Shown here piece after piece: positions 33,991 to 44,764 of a stretch of DNA of 64,000 bases. The translations under genes were made by a program, and so were the position numbers. Numbering within the stretch: position 1 is the stretch's first letter; each line of letters begins with the position of its first letter. The notes beneath the pieces were generated by a model, which searched no databases, was not told the DNA's origin, and saw only the letters and a program-made list of their open reading frames with translations. This DNA is from Dimorphilus gyrociliatus (Eukaryota > Annelida > Polychaeta > Dinophilidae), in the NCBI GenBank assembly GCA_904063045.1, contig CAJFCJ010000005.1:243310-307309 (forward strand). The letters run 5' to 3'.

Positions 33991-34850
33991 ATGAAGATAT
34001 TTATCGTTGCCTTATTGATTACTTGTATACAATATGGAGGAAGCATAAGGTGTCGAACTTGTACAAATTGCGATAAAGATCCTGGAACTATTACAAACTG
34101 TAAATCAGGAGAAGCCTGTCATACATATAAAAGTATTATTGAATTGTTTTTCTCGATATTTTAAAAAACCTTTCTACTCTTATTTAGCTAGTACAATAAC
34201 AAGGAAAGAATGCATGAACGCCACAGGAAAAATATATTATAACGTTTGTACAATTACAAAAGATAAGTTGGCTGTTTGTTTTTGTTCAACTGATGAATGC
34301 AGCGACAAATATGATCCAAGCCTTGAAAGACAATCAAAAGGTTTTGATCAAATTGCCTAAATTATATAATTTTATGTACTGTTATTTATTATTGATTTTC
34401 CCATTAAGAAATTAAATGCTGGAATTGTACTTCCAAAGAGCATTCTTGGTGTGGCAAATCACTAAAACCTCCTTCAGGGGAAAATGTGGAAAAATACCAA
34501 TGTTCAATTAATTTGCAAGAAGGATCATGTGGATTTTATGCTGATCAAACAGACCCCTCAAGTAAATTCTTGATATAATATTATATAGCCGTTTTATGTA
34601 TATATCATTTTGACTACTAAAAATATCTTCAGATATAATATATAGCCGAATATGTCAGCTTGTTCCCCTGAATGGTTGTGCTAAACTCAAAACCGATAAG
34701 GCCAAACACTGTTCATGTGGGTCTGACAAATGTAACGTAGACGAATCTACAGCGTCATCATCATCATCATCATCATCATTATCATCCCGTACTTTGCCTT
34801 CTTCATTTTTATTCTCTACCCTTTTAGCATGCATTCCCTACGGAATTTAA
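33991..34850 (+). CDS. GPI-anchored protein with two Ly6/uPAR-like domains
   Basis: Four exons, 33991-34132, 34188-34340, 34409-34561 and 34633-34850, give 221 residues. Residues 1-20 form a signal peptide (M-K-I-F-I-V-A-L-L-I-T). Two Cys-rich three-finger domains follow, each beginning (R/K)-C-x-x-C and ending with a Cys plus Asn/Asp-type signature (C-S-T-D-E-C-S-D-K; C-G-S-D-K-C-N). A Ser-rich stalk encoded by a TCA microsatellite leads to a hydrophobic tail (S-S-F-L-F-S-T-L-L-A), typical of a GPI attachment signal. Such proteins sit on the outer leaflet and act as receptors or modulators; the partner is unknown. The ATG at 33991 is chosen because it directly precedes the hydrophobic core. 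Confidence 0.8.
34755..34788 (+). repeat. (TCA)n microsatellite encoding a Ser stalk
   Basis: About eight TCA units followed by an interrupted unit, within the coding sequence of the GPI-anchored Ly6 protein. It encodes a Ser run between the second Ly6 domain and the hydrophobic tail; its length is likely to vary between individuals. Confidence 0.85.
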
Positions 34851-35056
34851 AATTTTATAAGAGAAAAGAGTATTTCTTTTATCGTAGTTATAGGATGATT
34901 ACATATATAATACTACAGTATAATGGAATCATAATTATTATCTATTGTTGTTTATTATTGAATAAAAGGACAATTTCTTTATTTAACTTTGATTATTCGA
35001 TACATTACAAACATCCGACATACACTAGACTAGATTTACACTAAACGATTCAGCTG

Positions 35057-35974
35057 CTAGTATTTTGAATTGTCATCGTTCAAGCTGACATCTTTCTGCA
35101 TTTTGTAGCAACCCTATAAATATAATATCGTTATCATTTTTCATATTATGATATTAATATCTTTCTTTCATATATAATATATTATATTCAAACCTTATCT
35201 CCGTACATAAAGGATGGTCGGGCCAGATGCATTTTAGATGTAATGTAACCAAAATCTTCGTAGAATCTTCTTAATTCAAAATCTTTAAACATAACGATCG
35301 AGGATAATTTCTGAAAATTTCATTTTTTCATATTAAGGGTATAGCTATATAAATTACATTTTTCAAGTTACCTTGCATCGTCTCTCTTGACACTCGTCGT
35401 CAGCAGCCTGTAAGAGTAGTCCTTTAATTTCTTTCTCCATCTTACATTCAGGATCTACGGATAGTATTTCTATAAGAGCTTCATCGTCTTCAACGTTGGA
35501 GAGATATTGGTTCATTCCAAAGGAGAATATAGTTTTTAAATGAGCCTTACTAAAAACTAGATTAAACGTTTCACTTGCTGATTTTGTTGTTTTGAGTTCG
35601 TCGCTGCATTATTTTTGATTATTAAGAAGAGAAATTAAAGAGATTAGACCCTACTTTGAATATTTAATAGAACAAATTCCTTGAATTTTGTCATCTTCTA
35701 AGGCAACTAATACATTTTGTATAAGATTTGGATTTGATTCGTAGCAATCTTTAATCATATCAATGAAAAATTCACGCTTTTCCTCTTCAAATAAATTAGA
35801 CAATCTCTCTCTATAACCATTGAGAAAGAGGTTGGCAACTGTATCAAGTTCCTCTTCTTTTGCTGGTCTAATTTTGATTCCAAAATTTTGAACATCGTTA
35901 TTAATTGATATAGAACTCTTACTATCAGTATCTATTTCAATCGTTTTAACAAACAAATTACATATAGAACTCAT
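35057..35974 (-). CDS. GNAT acetyltransferase-like protein, copy 1
   Basis: Four exons, 35655-35974, 35372-35603, 35194-35310 and 35057-35113, give 241 residues in phase. An I-K-I-R-x-A-K-x-E-E-L-D strand-helix near residue 33 and a F-Y-E-D-F-G-Y near the C-terminus are the usual first and last landmarks of GNAT N-acetyltransferases. A V-D-P-E-C segment occupies the place of motif A strand 4, but the expected R/Q-x-x-G-x-G/A acetyl-CoA loop is only weakly present (K-E-I-K-G-L-L-L). It is close to the gene at 37383-38306, with identical exon plan and the same last exon start (G-C-Y-K-M). The fold is likely; substrate and activity are open. Confidence 0.7.
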
Positions 35975-36071
35975 TCTGATGTCTCCAATTAATAAATTTC
36001 TATTTTAGGCGTTTTCTCTCTCTCTCTTACTTAGTACACCTGTTATAAAGCTATTACTTTTATAGTAACCG

Positions 36072-36108
36072 ATCACGTGACTATTAGTCATTGGAAAATT
36101 TGTAGTTA
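36072..36108. promoter_or_regulatory. CACGTG plus GACTATTAGTC module upstream of GNAT copy 1
   Basis: TCACGTGACTATTAGTCAT is followed by TGGAAAATTTGT. The same 19 bases occur upstream of GNAT copy 2 (38452-38470), about 100 to 150 bases before each ATG, within otherwise diverged flanks. It combines an E-box (CACGTG, in the TCACGTGA form bound by MITF/TFEB-type factors) with an AP-1-like palindrome. The factor assignment is inference. Confidence 0.6.
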
Positions 36109-36819
36109 TCAGGCCTATTGCTTCGTAAAAAGAACCTATACAAATTTTGATCACATGATGACCCGTTTCGTAAAATTCCAACTTATTTTAAGGGTGAAAA
36201 AATGGAGAATTAAGGAATTTGCATTTATTGCTTTTATAATGAAAAGTATAGTATATTAGAAATCCAAGTAGAAATAAGATTGGTATGATTTTTCCTAGTT
36301 GGAAAAGAATCTTTTTGTTATTAATTGAAATATCTTCAATTAATATATTTTACATAATACGAAGAATAATGAGTATTCCTTAAAATAGACCTGTACAAAA
36401 ACAACCTATACAGTTTACCTTTAGCAATCTGCAATGGATATTGATTATTTACTAGTCTGTATATGAAAATTTTTGCAATATATTTGATGTATGTTACACT
36501 GAAAGCGTCGTTATACTATATGGAAAATGAAGTGTAATAGATTAAAAAAGTACGTGGATTTAACAACGAATCTTGACGGAATAGTTGAATTTCGAGAATT
36601 TCAATCTTCTTTCTTTTAACTCTTACGTTCTCTCTCTCTCTCTCTTTCTAATGAAAATTACCCTTTAGCGTTAGTTTTCTATTGTAGATCATCTTCTTCT
36701 TATAACAGGGCAGAAGCTAACTTTTTGGCTAATATATAATGTATAGTTCACTGAACATTTTTGCCAATTTACAACAATTCCTACGCAAACAACACGAGTA
36801 GAAAGTTATACATAAGAAT

Positions 36820-37230
36820 GTTGAATTCAGAACATATAGGTTAAGTAGTTTAGTATGTTTCATTATGAATTTAATAATTAATAAATTCAATCTATATATA
36901 GTAACATTTGAAAATATAACATACGTATATATACAAACTTATATAATTTTCCTACTGTAAAGCTTTAGATGCCAATAGGAGAATTTCGAAATCAGAACAT
37001 ATAGGCTAAGTTTTTGTTTGCGCATTTAATAATTTACAAATTTAATTAATATGTAAAAAACTAAGACTAATATTTACATATTGCATAAGTATAGTAACTT
37101 GTAAATAATACATTTTCTATTGTATGCTTTATCGCGCTTATCCCTACTCTTTAAGGAATATTGAAATCAGAACATATAGGTCAAAGTAGTTTGGTATTTA
37201 TTTTTAAAAAATTACAAACGTAAATTTGGT
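36820..37230. repeat. Degenerate tandem repeat, three copies, about 165-175 base period
   Basis: The core TCAGAACATATAGG recurs with AACATATAGG at 36831, 36996 and 37171, each followed by similar AT-rich sequence (AATTTACAAA/AATTCA and TAGTAACxTxTxAAxATA). The copies are non-coding and well diverged. Confidence 0.6.
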
Positions 37231-37382
37231 GAATATAACTGTGAATAAAATTTAAAGAAACAACAACACTTATTCAATATCAAACGGTAGAAGAAGGTTA
37301 AGACGAGATTTTTCACTATCTGAGTATTATCAAGTAAATTTTTTGTTTTGTGAGAATAAAAGCAGCAAAAGTCTATTCCTAA

Positions 37383-38306
37383 TTAACAATACTGAAAAAC
37401 TTCTTTCTCCATTTTGTAGCAACCCTAATAAAGAGAAATTGAAAGGGAACTATTAGTATTTTAATGTAATTATATAGATTTATTAATACAAACCTTATCT
37501 CCGTACATGAAAATTGGTCTGGCAAGATGCATTTTGGCAGTAGTATAGCCATAATTTTCAAAGAATCTTCTATTTTCGAAATCCTTGAACATGACTATCG
37601 AAGATATTTTCTAAAAATATACAATATTTCGTATTAGAAAATTTCATTTCTTCCACATTTTAATAGTTAATTATTCAACTTACTTTGCATTTTCTATCTT
37701 GACATTCGTCACCAGCCGCTTGTAAGAGAAGGTTCTTGATTTCTGATTCCTTCTTACATTCTGGATCTACAGATATTGCTTCGATAAACGCTTCATCATT
37801 GCCAACTTTAGATAGGTATTGATTCATTCCGAATGAAAATATCGTTTTCATTAGACCTTTACAGGAACTACCTTTGAATGATTCTTCACATTTCTTTGAA
37901 TTCGTTGATGATTTACATTCTTCACTAGATTTTCAAGAATGGATATTAATTTATTTGCCAATTTGATATAAAAAGAGATTTGTACTTACTTTGTAAATTT
38001 CATGGAGCAGAGTCCTTGAATTTTACTATCGTCTATGGCAACTAATACATTCTCTATTAGTTTTGGATTAGATTGGAAACAATTCTTGACCATATCAGTG
38101 AAAAATTCCTGTTTTCCCTCATCAGCAAAAAATGGTAACCTCTTCTTGTAACCTTCGTAAAGAAGATCGGCTACTCTATCGAGTTCCTCTGCTTTGGCTT
38201 TTCTAATCTTGATACCTGGATTTGGTACTTCACTAGTAGTCTTGTAGGTATTTTCATCTTTGTCAATGGTAACAGTTTTAACGAAGAAACCACAAAGCGA
38301 CCCCAT
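37383..38306 (-). CDS. GNAT acetyltransferase-like protein, copy 2
   Basis: Same four-exon plan as the gene at 35057-35974. The first exon runs from 38306 to about 37,991, followed by exons near 37,930-37,686, 37,612-37,496 and 37,435-37,383. About 245 residues. The I-K-I-R-K-A-K-A-E-E-L-D start of the domain and the F-F-E-N-Y-G-Y near the end are conserved, as are the V-D-P-E-C segment and the G-C-Y-K-M terminal exon. As in copy 1 the acetyl-CoA loop is atypical (E-I-K-N-L-L-L-Q-A-A). Both copies are in the same orientation about 1.4 kb apart, so they arose by tandem duplication; the paralogues differ by roughly a third of residues. Confidence 0.7.
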
Positions 38307-39180
38307 ATTTAACGTTTATTTCTTAATAATCTTCAAATAAGAGTTTGGTAAAAATCTTTTTATTTTTGTTGTTTTTAAGACAAAATTTCTTTTGCTTCTA
38401 ATGCAGACAAGACTAAAGCTAGAGCTTTTATAAACAGCTTATCACGTGACTATTAGTCATAGGAAAATTTGTTATTACCTGGCGATTTTATACAAGCTAG
38501 GCTTACATTTCATCATATGACAATTTGTTTTATAAAAATTCCGACTTATTTTAAAGCAAGAAAAGGGTCAAAGGTTCTTAGAATTTTAGCGGGAGAATAT
38601 TAGAAATCGCATGCGATTGATCTTAATCCCGTGACTCTTTTCTTAACAATATAATAGTAATTGAGAAGAATTGCATTGCTTACAAATCATCTCGGCTGCA
38701 TAACGGAATTTTACAGTCTGTATTGATTTTTAATGAAATTCTAATAAAAGTGTAACATGGATGTATACATTATGTATATAAACTATTTGTGTACCTACGT
38801 CATAGCGTAACATTTATTATATTCTTCATAAAGTAACTAACTATCTAAAAATAAATATTATCTTGTATTCAAAACCTTTTTAAAGCCACGTAATGCTTGA
38901 ACGAGACGACGTTTACTCAATTCATTCAAAAAGATATTTTTAAAAATACTACTAAAAGAATTTTTGCTCTATTAATAATAATAACAATACCTATTTGCAG
39001 TAGAGCTCTCAAGCAAAAGGGAAGACTGGAAGAGTATGATTTATTCAAATGATTTTCCAATTGAATGTCAATCAATCAAGTAAAAAAGTATATTTTATAT
39101 TATAATACTGAAAATCATAAAGAAAGATAAAAAGTTAACAAGAAAATAGTTTCCTAGACAAATTGCGCTTGGAAGAAAAC
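38307..39180. other. Intergenic region upstream of GNAT copy 2
   Basis: Holds the promoter of GNAT copy 2, with the CACGTG module at 38452-38470, and the 3' flank of the Zyg11-like gene that ends at 39181. Nothing else recognised. Confidence 0.5.
38451..38482. promoter_or_regulatory. CACGTG plus GACTATTAGTC module upstream of GNAT copy 2
   Basis: Matches the element at 36072-36108 over TCACGTGACTATTAGTCAT and the following GGAAAATTTGT, in the same orientation relative to the gene and about 145 bases before its ATG. Conservation in two diverged paralogue promoters supports a functional site. Confidence 0.6.
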
Positions 39181-40864
39181 TCAGAATTCATCGTAGAATA
39201 CATTTCTATTATAGATGATATAAGTTGGAAAGAGTGTTGATAAGAAATCTTTTATTCTTATATTCTTCTTTTCCGGTTGGTAAATATCTAAAATCTGTTG
39301 AAAAAAGTATATAAATGTTCAAGTAACTTTTAATATATCAATTAACAAGGGTTTTCTTTTTACCTTTTGAGAAATGTTTTGTTGATCTTCTAAAACGATA
39401 AATATCTTATCTCTGCAGGTGTGATATTCAGCTCCAGTTGTAAATTCTTTCAGAGCTTTAACACCCAAAGTAACAACGTCATACCAAAATTTATCATTTT
39501 TATATTTCTTAATTAAATGTAATATCTTAAAGCATTTTTTATAATGAAATAATGAAATATAAAGTCCAGATTCGCTATTTTGATGACAATCTAAAATTTC
39601 TGATATAATCTAAAAGAAGGAAATGAATAGACTTTTTTTTATTATAAAATAACAAGATAATTTGCAGTTTTGCTGTTATTTTTACCTGTAGAATATAGTC
39701 TAAATTTTTACTTGTTGAATTGAAATCATAATTAATAACTTCTTTTTGTAGGATTTTCTTAATACATTTATAAAAATATTTACTTGGACTATTTTTAAGG
39801 AAAGCATTAACTTTTAATAGAAATTTCCCATCGAAATATTCATTTTTCTATAAAAGAAATGAATTAAGAAATTAACGAATGAATATTTTAATCAACAAAC
39901 GTTGAAATGTTGAATAAAAGTTATTGTTGAATTTGTTGATTTTGAAGTATGAAAAGTTTCGACAGACTTTACACAACTATTCGATAATAAGGCAAAGAAC
40001 TTTAAATGATGATTATCAATGAATTTCCTTTTAAAAAGAAAACAATAGAATAGAGTATAATAATGAAAAAATAGAGATAATTTACTTGATCATATCCTCA
40101 GCTATATTATAATGTTTTTCAACAAGTAGAATAAACACTTCTAAAAATTTCCATGTATTCTTATCAATAAAGATACTATACATTTCTCTTCTTTCCTCAT
40201 CTATTGAAAAAACTGATATTTCTATTCTTTTTAAATAGTTTAAACTTCTTAGGTAAAATATTCCGTGATCGCCGTAGAATTTATTAATATTTTCATAAAC
40301 AATTAGATTCTTAAACTTTGATAATTCTTCAAAATTGAATAGTTTTACGTGTAAAAAACGTAATTTTTCAATATTTGACTTTTCTTCGCTAAACGAACTT
40401 AAATCGAATGTATTGAACGATACTGAATCGTTATAGATTGAATATTCTTTTAGAGACGTTATACATTTTAATTGATTAAGAAATAACTTTGAATCGACCT
40501 CGCAATTTTCTAATATCATCTTCTCCAGATAATTGTAATTGATCGATTCAATCAAGGCGTCTATTTTACCAAAATCTCTTACGTGAATCGAGGATAGAGG
40601 ATGATTTTTCATAAATGAGAAATTCTTCATAAAGCGTACACTCTTCTTGGACAGGCGTACCTTTGAGAGTGACGCTATTTCTCGACTAAAAAATAGCATC
40701 ATATCAGCCGATAATATCTTATGTCTATCGAAGAGAAATTGAAAGATCATCTCACTGATAGGTTGAGGAATATAAAAGCCATTTAGTATACATAATTCAT
40801 ATAATTCATATAAATTTTTCGATACAACTTCTAGGCATAGATACTTTAATTCAAAATTCAACAT
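39181..40864 (-). CDS. Zyg11/Zer1-like LRR protein
   Basis: Five exons, 40086-40864, 39901-40027, 39686-39847, 39364-39609 and 39181-39294, give 475 residues. The N-terminus (L-K-Y-L-C-L-E-V-V-S-K-N-L) and I-P-Q-P-I-S-E-M-I-F segment match the VHL-box-like start of the family, followed by F-M-K-N-H and weak LRRs. Exon 2 carries F-I-D-N-H-H-L-K-F-F-A-L-L-S, the family signature. Exons 3-5 are helical and correspond in order and phase to those of 43123-44764. Cytosolic substrate-receptor function for a CUL2 ligase is an inference from distant family resemblance. Confidence 0.7.
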
Positions 40865-40937
40865 TTTATTCCAAGCTTTCTCATTGGTGACTGCAAAAAA
40901 CGCTATAAAAGCATGTCATGTGTTTCTACGTACATAT

Positions 40938-40983
<46 letters not shown>

Positions 40984-41261
40984 CTATACAAATATAATAA
41001 ATGTAAAGTCGTACGAAAAAAGACAACGTATTACGGCATTTTGAACAATATTCGTTCATAGAATGAATCATGATTAGAAATAATACGGAATATAAAATAT
41101 TGAGACCAGTTTAAATAGAGATAGTCGATATTGAATTTCAAAGTATATTAAGCGATATCACTACTAGAATGAATGAAAATAGTCTTTTTTAAAAATTTCA
41201 ATTAAATGTATTAGATTTAAAAGAAATGGAAGAACTGTTGAATTGTTGAAAAGGAGTCGAG
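40865..41261. other. Intergenic, between two minus-strand Zyg11-like genes
   Basis: About 400 bases holding the TA tract and the promoter of the gene ending at 39181. No other signal seen. Confidence 0.5.
40934..40981. repeat. (TA)n microsatellite
   Basis: Alternating TA tract with one AAAT interruption, just upstream of the minus-strand gene ending its first exon at 40864, so within or near its promoter. Confidence 0.9.
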
Positions 41262-42806
41262 TTACCTTACTTTTTCAATAATTCGAAGGAAGAAGTGCAT
41301 TAGACTAACGTTATAATCAACTTTTAAATCTATATATAAAGATATCTATAATTAATAACAAATTGAATAGAATTAAAGCATCTCTTACTTAATGTAAGTC
41401 CAACTTTCATAATAATATGACAAAGGCTTCTCCATTCATTCTCGTATTGTTTATTATAATCTGTCCATAGAACTATTTTTAACACCTTCTCTAATAAAAC
41501 ATTCTCATCTTGATTTAATAATTTCATTCTTTTATCTATAAATAGTTTTAAATAAGATCTCATTATCTGAAAAGATATTAATCGGATAAGATCGGATAGA
41601 ATAGGCCTATATTTATTTACTAGAAGTATTTTCTTATGATTTAATTTAAGAAGAAATTCATCCGTTTCCGTTTTGCTCATGACTTCTAAACTGGACGATA
41701 AGAATAGAAAGTAGTTTTTTAATTCTGGTGCAGGAATGATATAGTGCAATTCGTATAGAAGATTGAATTCCTCTATTATATAATTCTCATTCCAAATCTA
41801 TTTGTTTGAATAGGGCATTTGAACGTTTTCTTTTTAACCAAAAATCTATTTATATATTTACCTTATAAACTCTAGGAAAGATAATTTCTTTACGAATTTT
41901 AGAATTTTCACTAAAATTTACTTGAACATGTCCAAAATAACGTAATTTTGAATGTTTTTGAATAAATTCGCTTGAAAAATGTTGATTGAACAGTATAAAA
42001 GACCGTTTTTAAATACTTTTCCCCTCGTAAAACACTTACCTTACATCATTTTCCGTTAATTTACCGAACGACATTGAAATTTGAAATAAATTTTTCCAGT
42101 AGCAATTTGCAGATAAAATATATTTTACAGTTTCAGTAAAATTGAAATTAGTTCTTTGTTTAGATTTTCTAAATACAATTCTTTCTAAATTTTCTAAATT
42201 TGCTAAACTCTTTAAATCTTCAACTTGACAATTTTGCGGAAAAGCAATAAATACAAATCTCTTTAATCTCTTTAAATTTTCAATACAACTAAACCTTTCA
42301 ACTTGAGTATGAGATATTCTTAAATATTCTAAATTATGAAATTCTGAGCAGATTATCTCAAATCCATTAGTTTTTAGATTAGTATGTTTTAAATTTAAAT
42401 ATTTAATACTGCTAAAATCAATTCTTTGGCATAATCTATAAAATTTATTCTTTGGTGTTTTCTTGTTATTCTTTCTATTCTTCTTAATGAACGATATTAG
42501 ATCGTTCAATTTGATTTTCTCCAAATCGAATACTTTCCATTGTTTCGGCGGATATTCTTTAACGAACGATAAGATAGACGTTGTATTAATTTTTTCAGCT
42601 TCGAAATATAAGTGCCTCTCTTTAAACGAGTACTTTTTTATCAATGATAGATATTTCTTGGAAAATTTACCATATTTTTTCAAGTATAATTCAAATATTT
42701 CAGTTTTCAAGTCGTACGGAAAGCGAGTTTTCAATAGAAGTTTAACGTAAACTGGAAAATTCTCTACAATATATAGAATGATAATATTTTTCAATATAAG
42801 CATCAT
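41262..42806 (-). CDS. Divergent Zyg11/Zer1-like protein
   Basis: Four exons, 42040-42806, 41862-41970, 41389-41797 and 41262-41329, give 450 residues. The first exon resembles the other family members in length, in a central pair of LRRs (I-K-Y-L-N-L-K-H-T-N-L, L-E-Y-L-R-I-S-H-T) and in ending with phase 2. Exon 2 has the F-I-Q-K-H-S-K-L-R-Y-F signature. The VHL-box-like N-terminus is weak and the F-L-x-N-H motif is missing, so this copy has drifted furthest. It is arranged head to head with 43123-44764. Confidence 0.6.
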
Positions 42807-43122
42807 GATTAAATTCTTAGCAGCGTAGTAGTAGCAGACATCTTGCTGGTGTAAAACTACTCACTATATACTATATAGATACATATATACATATAGTATT
42901 GAATTCTTGGGAAAGTGATTTTTAACCGCCAATTTCCCTATTGTTTCTTTTTATGTTACTTTTGAATTTTTGTTTGAATAGAATTAGAAAGCTAAAGACT
43001 ATTCAAACAATACAAAAGAAGGAAATACTTTCGTTCTATTGTGTTACTTTGCTGTTCGTCCTCTGATCGTTCGCGTCGTTCGTCAAAAATAGATATATTT
43101 TGGATAAAAACGTCGATTAACA
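42807..43122. promoter_or_regulatory. Bidirectional promoter region of a Zyg11-like gene pair
   Basis: 316 bases lie between the start codons of two divergently transcribed relatives (41262-42806 on minus, 43123-44764 on plus). TA-rich stretches near 42,865-42,900 are the only feature noticed. Confidence 0.5.
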
Positions 43123-44764
43123 ATGTATTTGTTAACTTTAAAACAATGTAGTTTGTATGTAATTGAGAAAAATCTATTTTTTCTATTTAAACTATGTACA
43201 TTCTTTAGATTATCTTTTCCGGAACAAATTTCCAATTCAATCTTTCATTTCGTTCATAACGAAAAAAGGAAATTACGTAATAGCGAATTAAAATTCTTTA
43301 ATTCAAATATTCTTAAGTTAACTGAAATTCGTCTATTCTACGATAAATATTCATCCAGTACCGATTGGAGTTTTCTAAGTAATCATAGACTTCGTGTACT
43401 ATATATTCATAATTTTCAAAAAATTGAATCGTTCATTGAATACGTTAATCCAGTATTCGTTAAGGAATTATTTATTGATAATTCATTTTCGTTGTCTGGA
43501 AAATTGAAATTATTCTTTAGAAATATGAAATCAATACATAAATTATCGTTAACTTCTAATTCTTTAAATAACTATCCTGTACATTTCTTATTAACGGAAA
43601 TACCGCATTTAAAAGAGATCTATTTCTATAATTTTACGTTTGTTGATGAAGATTTTGATAGTTTCTTTCCAAATTTGACGTCATTTGAAAACTTGAACAA
43701 TTTAACGCCTACAAACGATCTTTTGTATATAAAAGATATTGGAAATTTGACGAAAATTGATCTAGCTATACCATTTCGAAAAATAAAAGATGAAGAATTC
43801 ATAATGACTCTACAACATGCCGATGTATGGAAAAATTTGCGTATACTGATATTAAGAGAATATAGAAGAGTGTTCAATTTGTCTATGAGGTAAGTTTAAG
43901 TAATTGAAATAATTAGATTTCATTCTCTCTCTCTCTCTTTCTTCCCCTTTATAGAGAATTTATTGAAAATCATCAGAAATTAGAATTCGTTGCCCTACTC
44001 TCCAGTTCATTTGTTGATAAACAACCATCGAATATAAGTATTTCAACAGACGCGATATTGTTTAGCGACTGTTTCGACGTAAGTTTCCTTACTTTGATTG
44101 GAAGAAGAAACAATAAAAAACCTATTTGTTTATTGATATATTTTCAGGATAGTTTACACTTTACCGGTGAATTTTTATTCAAAGTTGTTAAATACCTAAA
44201 GCATTACTTTTGCCATTATTTCTATCATTGCCTAAACAATTGTATGAGAGAAGAAGTGAAAAACAGTAATTTCAAAAAAACCAACCCGAATATCGAATAC
44301 ATTTTAAAGGTATTCATTCATTAATATACAAAATACCTTTAAACCTTTATACTCTTATCTTTTCTATAGACTCTATTAGAAATACTTGAACATCATCAGA
44401 TTTTTCAAGAAGAATACTGTAAAACCTTCGAATCGCTTTCGCATTATAAGAAATGCTTTATATTCTTTGAATACTTAAAGAAGTTGGATCACGAGTATTT
44501 CTGGACGGAAGTAATAGTATATGCTACTAAAGTTGTTCGCAATAGAATATTTCAATCTTCAAGAGTTCTGTGGAATGATCGAGATTTATATTATAACATT
44601 TTTAAAGATCAAAGGCAACTCGTCGCAAAGGTAAATTAGCAAAAGGTAAATTATCATTTATTCTTATTATAATTCTATTGTTTTAATAGATGTACAATAT
44701 CAATTTACCTGAAAATGTGCAAAATGTAAACGCAATTTTGGATCCATTCTTCAAAAGCACTTGA
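43123..44764 (+). CDS. Zyg11/Zer1-like LRR protein
   Basis: Five exons, 43123-43889, 43955-44078, 44148-44309, 44370-44630 and 44690-44764, give 462 residues, all joins in phase. The start (L-T-L-K-Q-C-S-L-Y-V-I-E-K-N-L) and F-P-E-Q-I-S-N-S-I-F match the VHL-box-like region; W-S-F-L-S-N-H follows, then weak LRRs. Exon 2 has F-I-E-N-H-Q-K-L-E-F-V-A-L-L-S. Exon 4 contains a helical segment with H-Y-K-K-C-F, also present in the 39181-40864 gene. Very divergent at the residue level from its relatives despite the same gene structure. Confidence 0.7.

Larger units (their letters stand above)
35975..37382. other. Intergenic region with conserved upstream element and degenerate repeats
   Basis: About 1.4 kb between the two GNAT-like genes. 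It holds the promoter of copy 1, including the CACGTG module at 36073-36108, a CT-rich tract near 36630, and three copies of a degenerate repeat between about 36,820 and 37,230. No coding exon is supported. Confidence 0.55.

Noticed and set aside
34829-35044. 71-residue plus-strand frame after the Ly6 gene
   Set aside because: Begins inside the last Ly6 exon in another frame and covers the 3' flank; no support.
36077-36259. 60-residue plus-strand frame upstream of GNAT copy 1
   Set aside because: Overlaps the conserved promoter module and has no counterpart upstream of copy 2.
36831-37180. Repeats considered as a CRISPR-like array
   Set aside because: Three diverged copies with long AT-rich similar spacers in an animal genome; ordinary degenerate tandem repeat.
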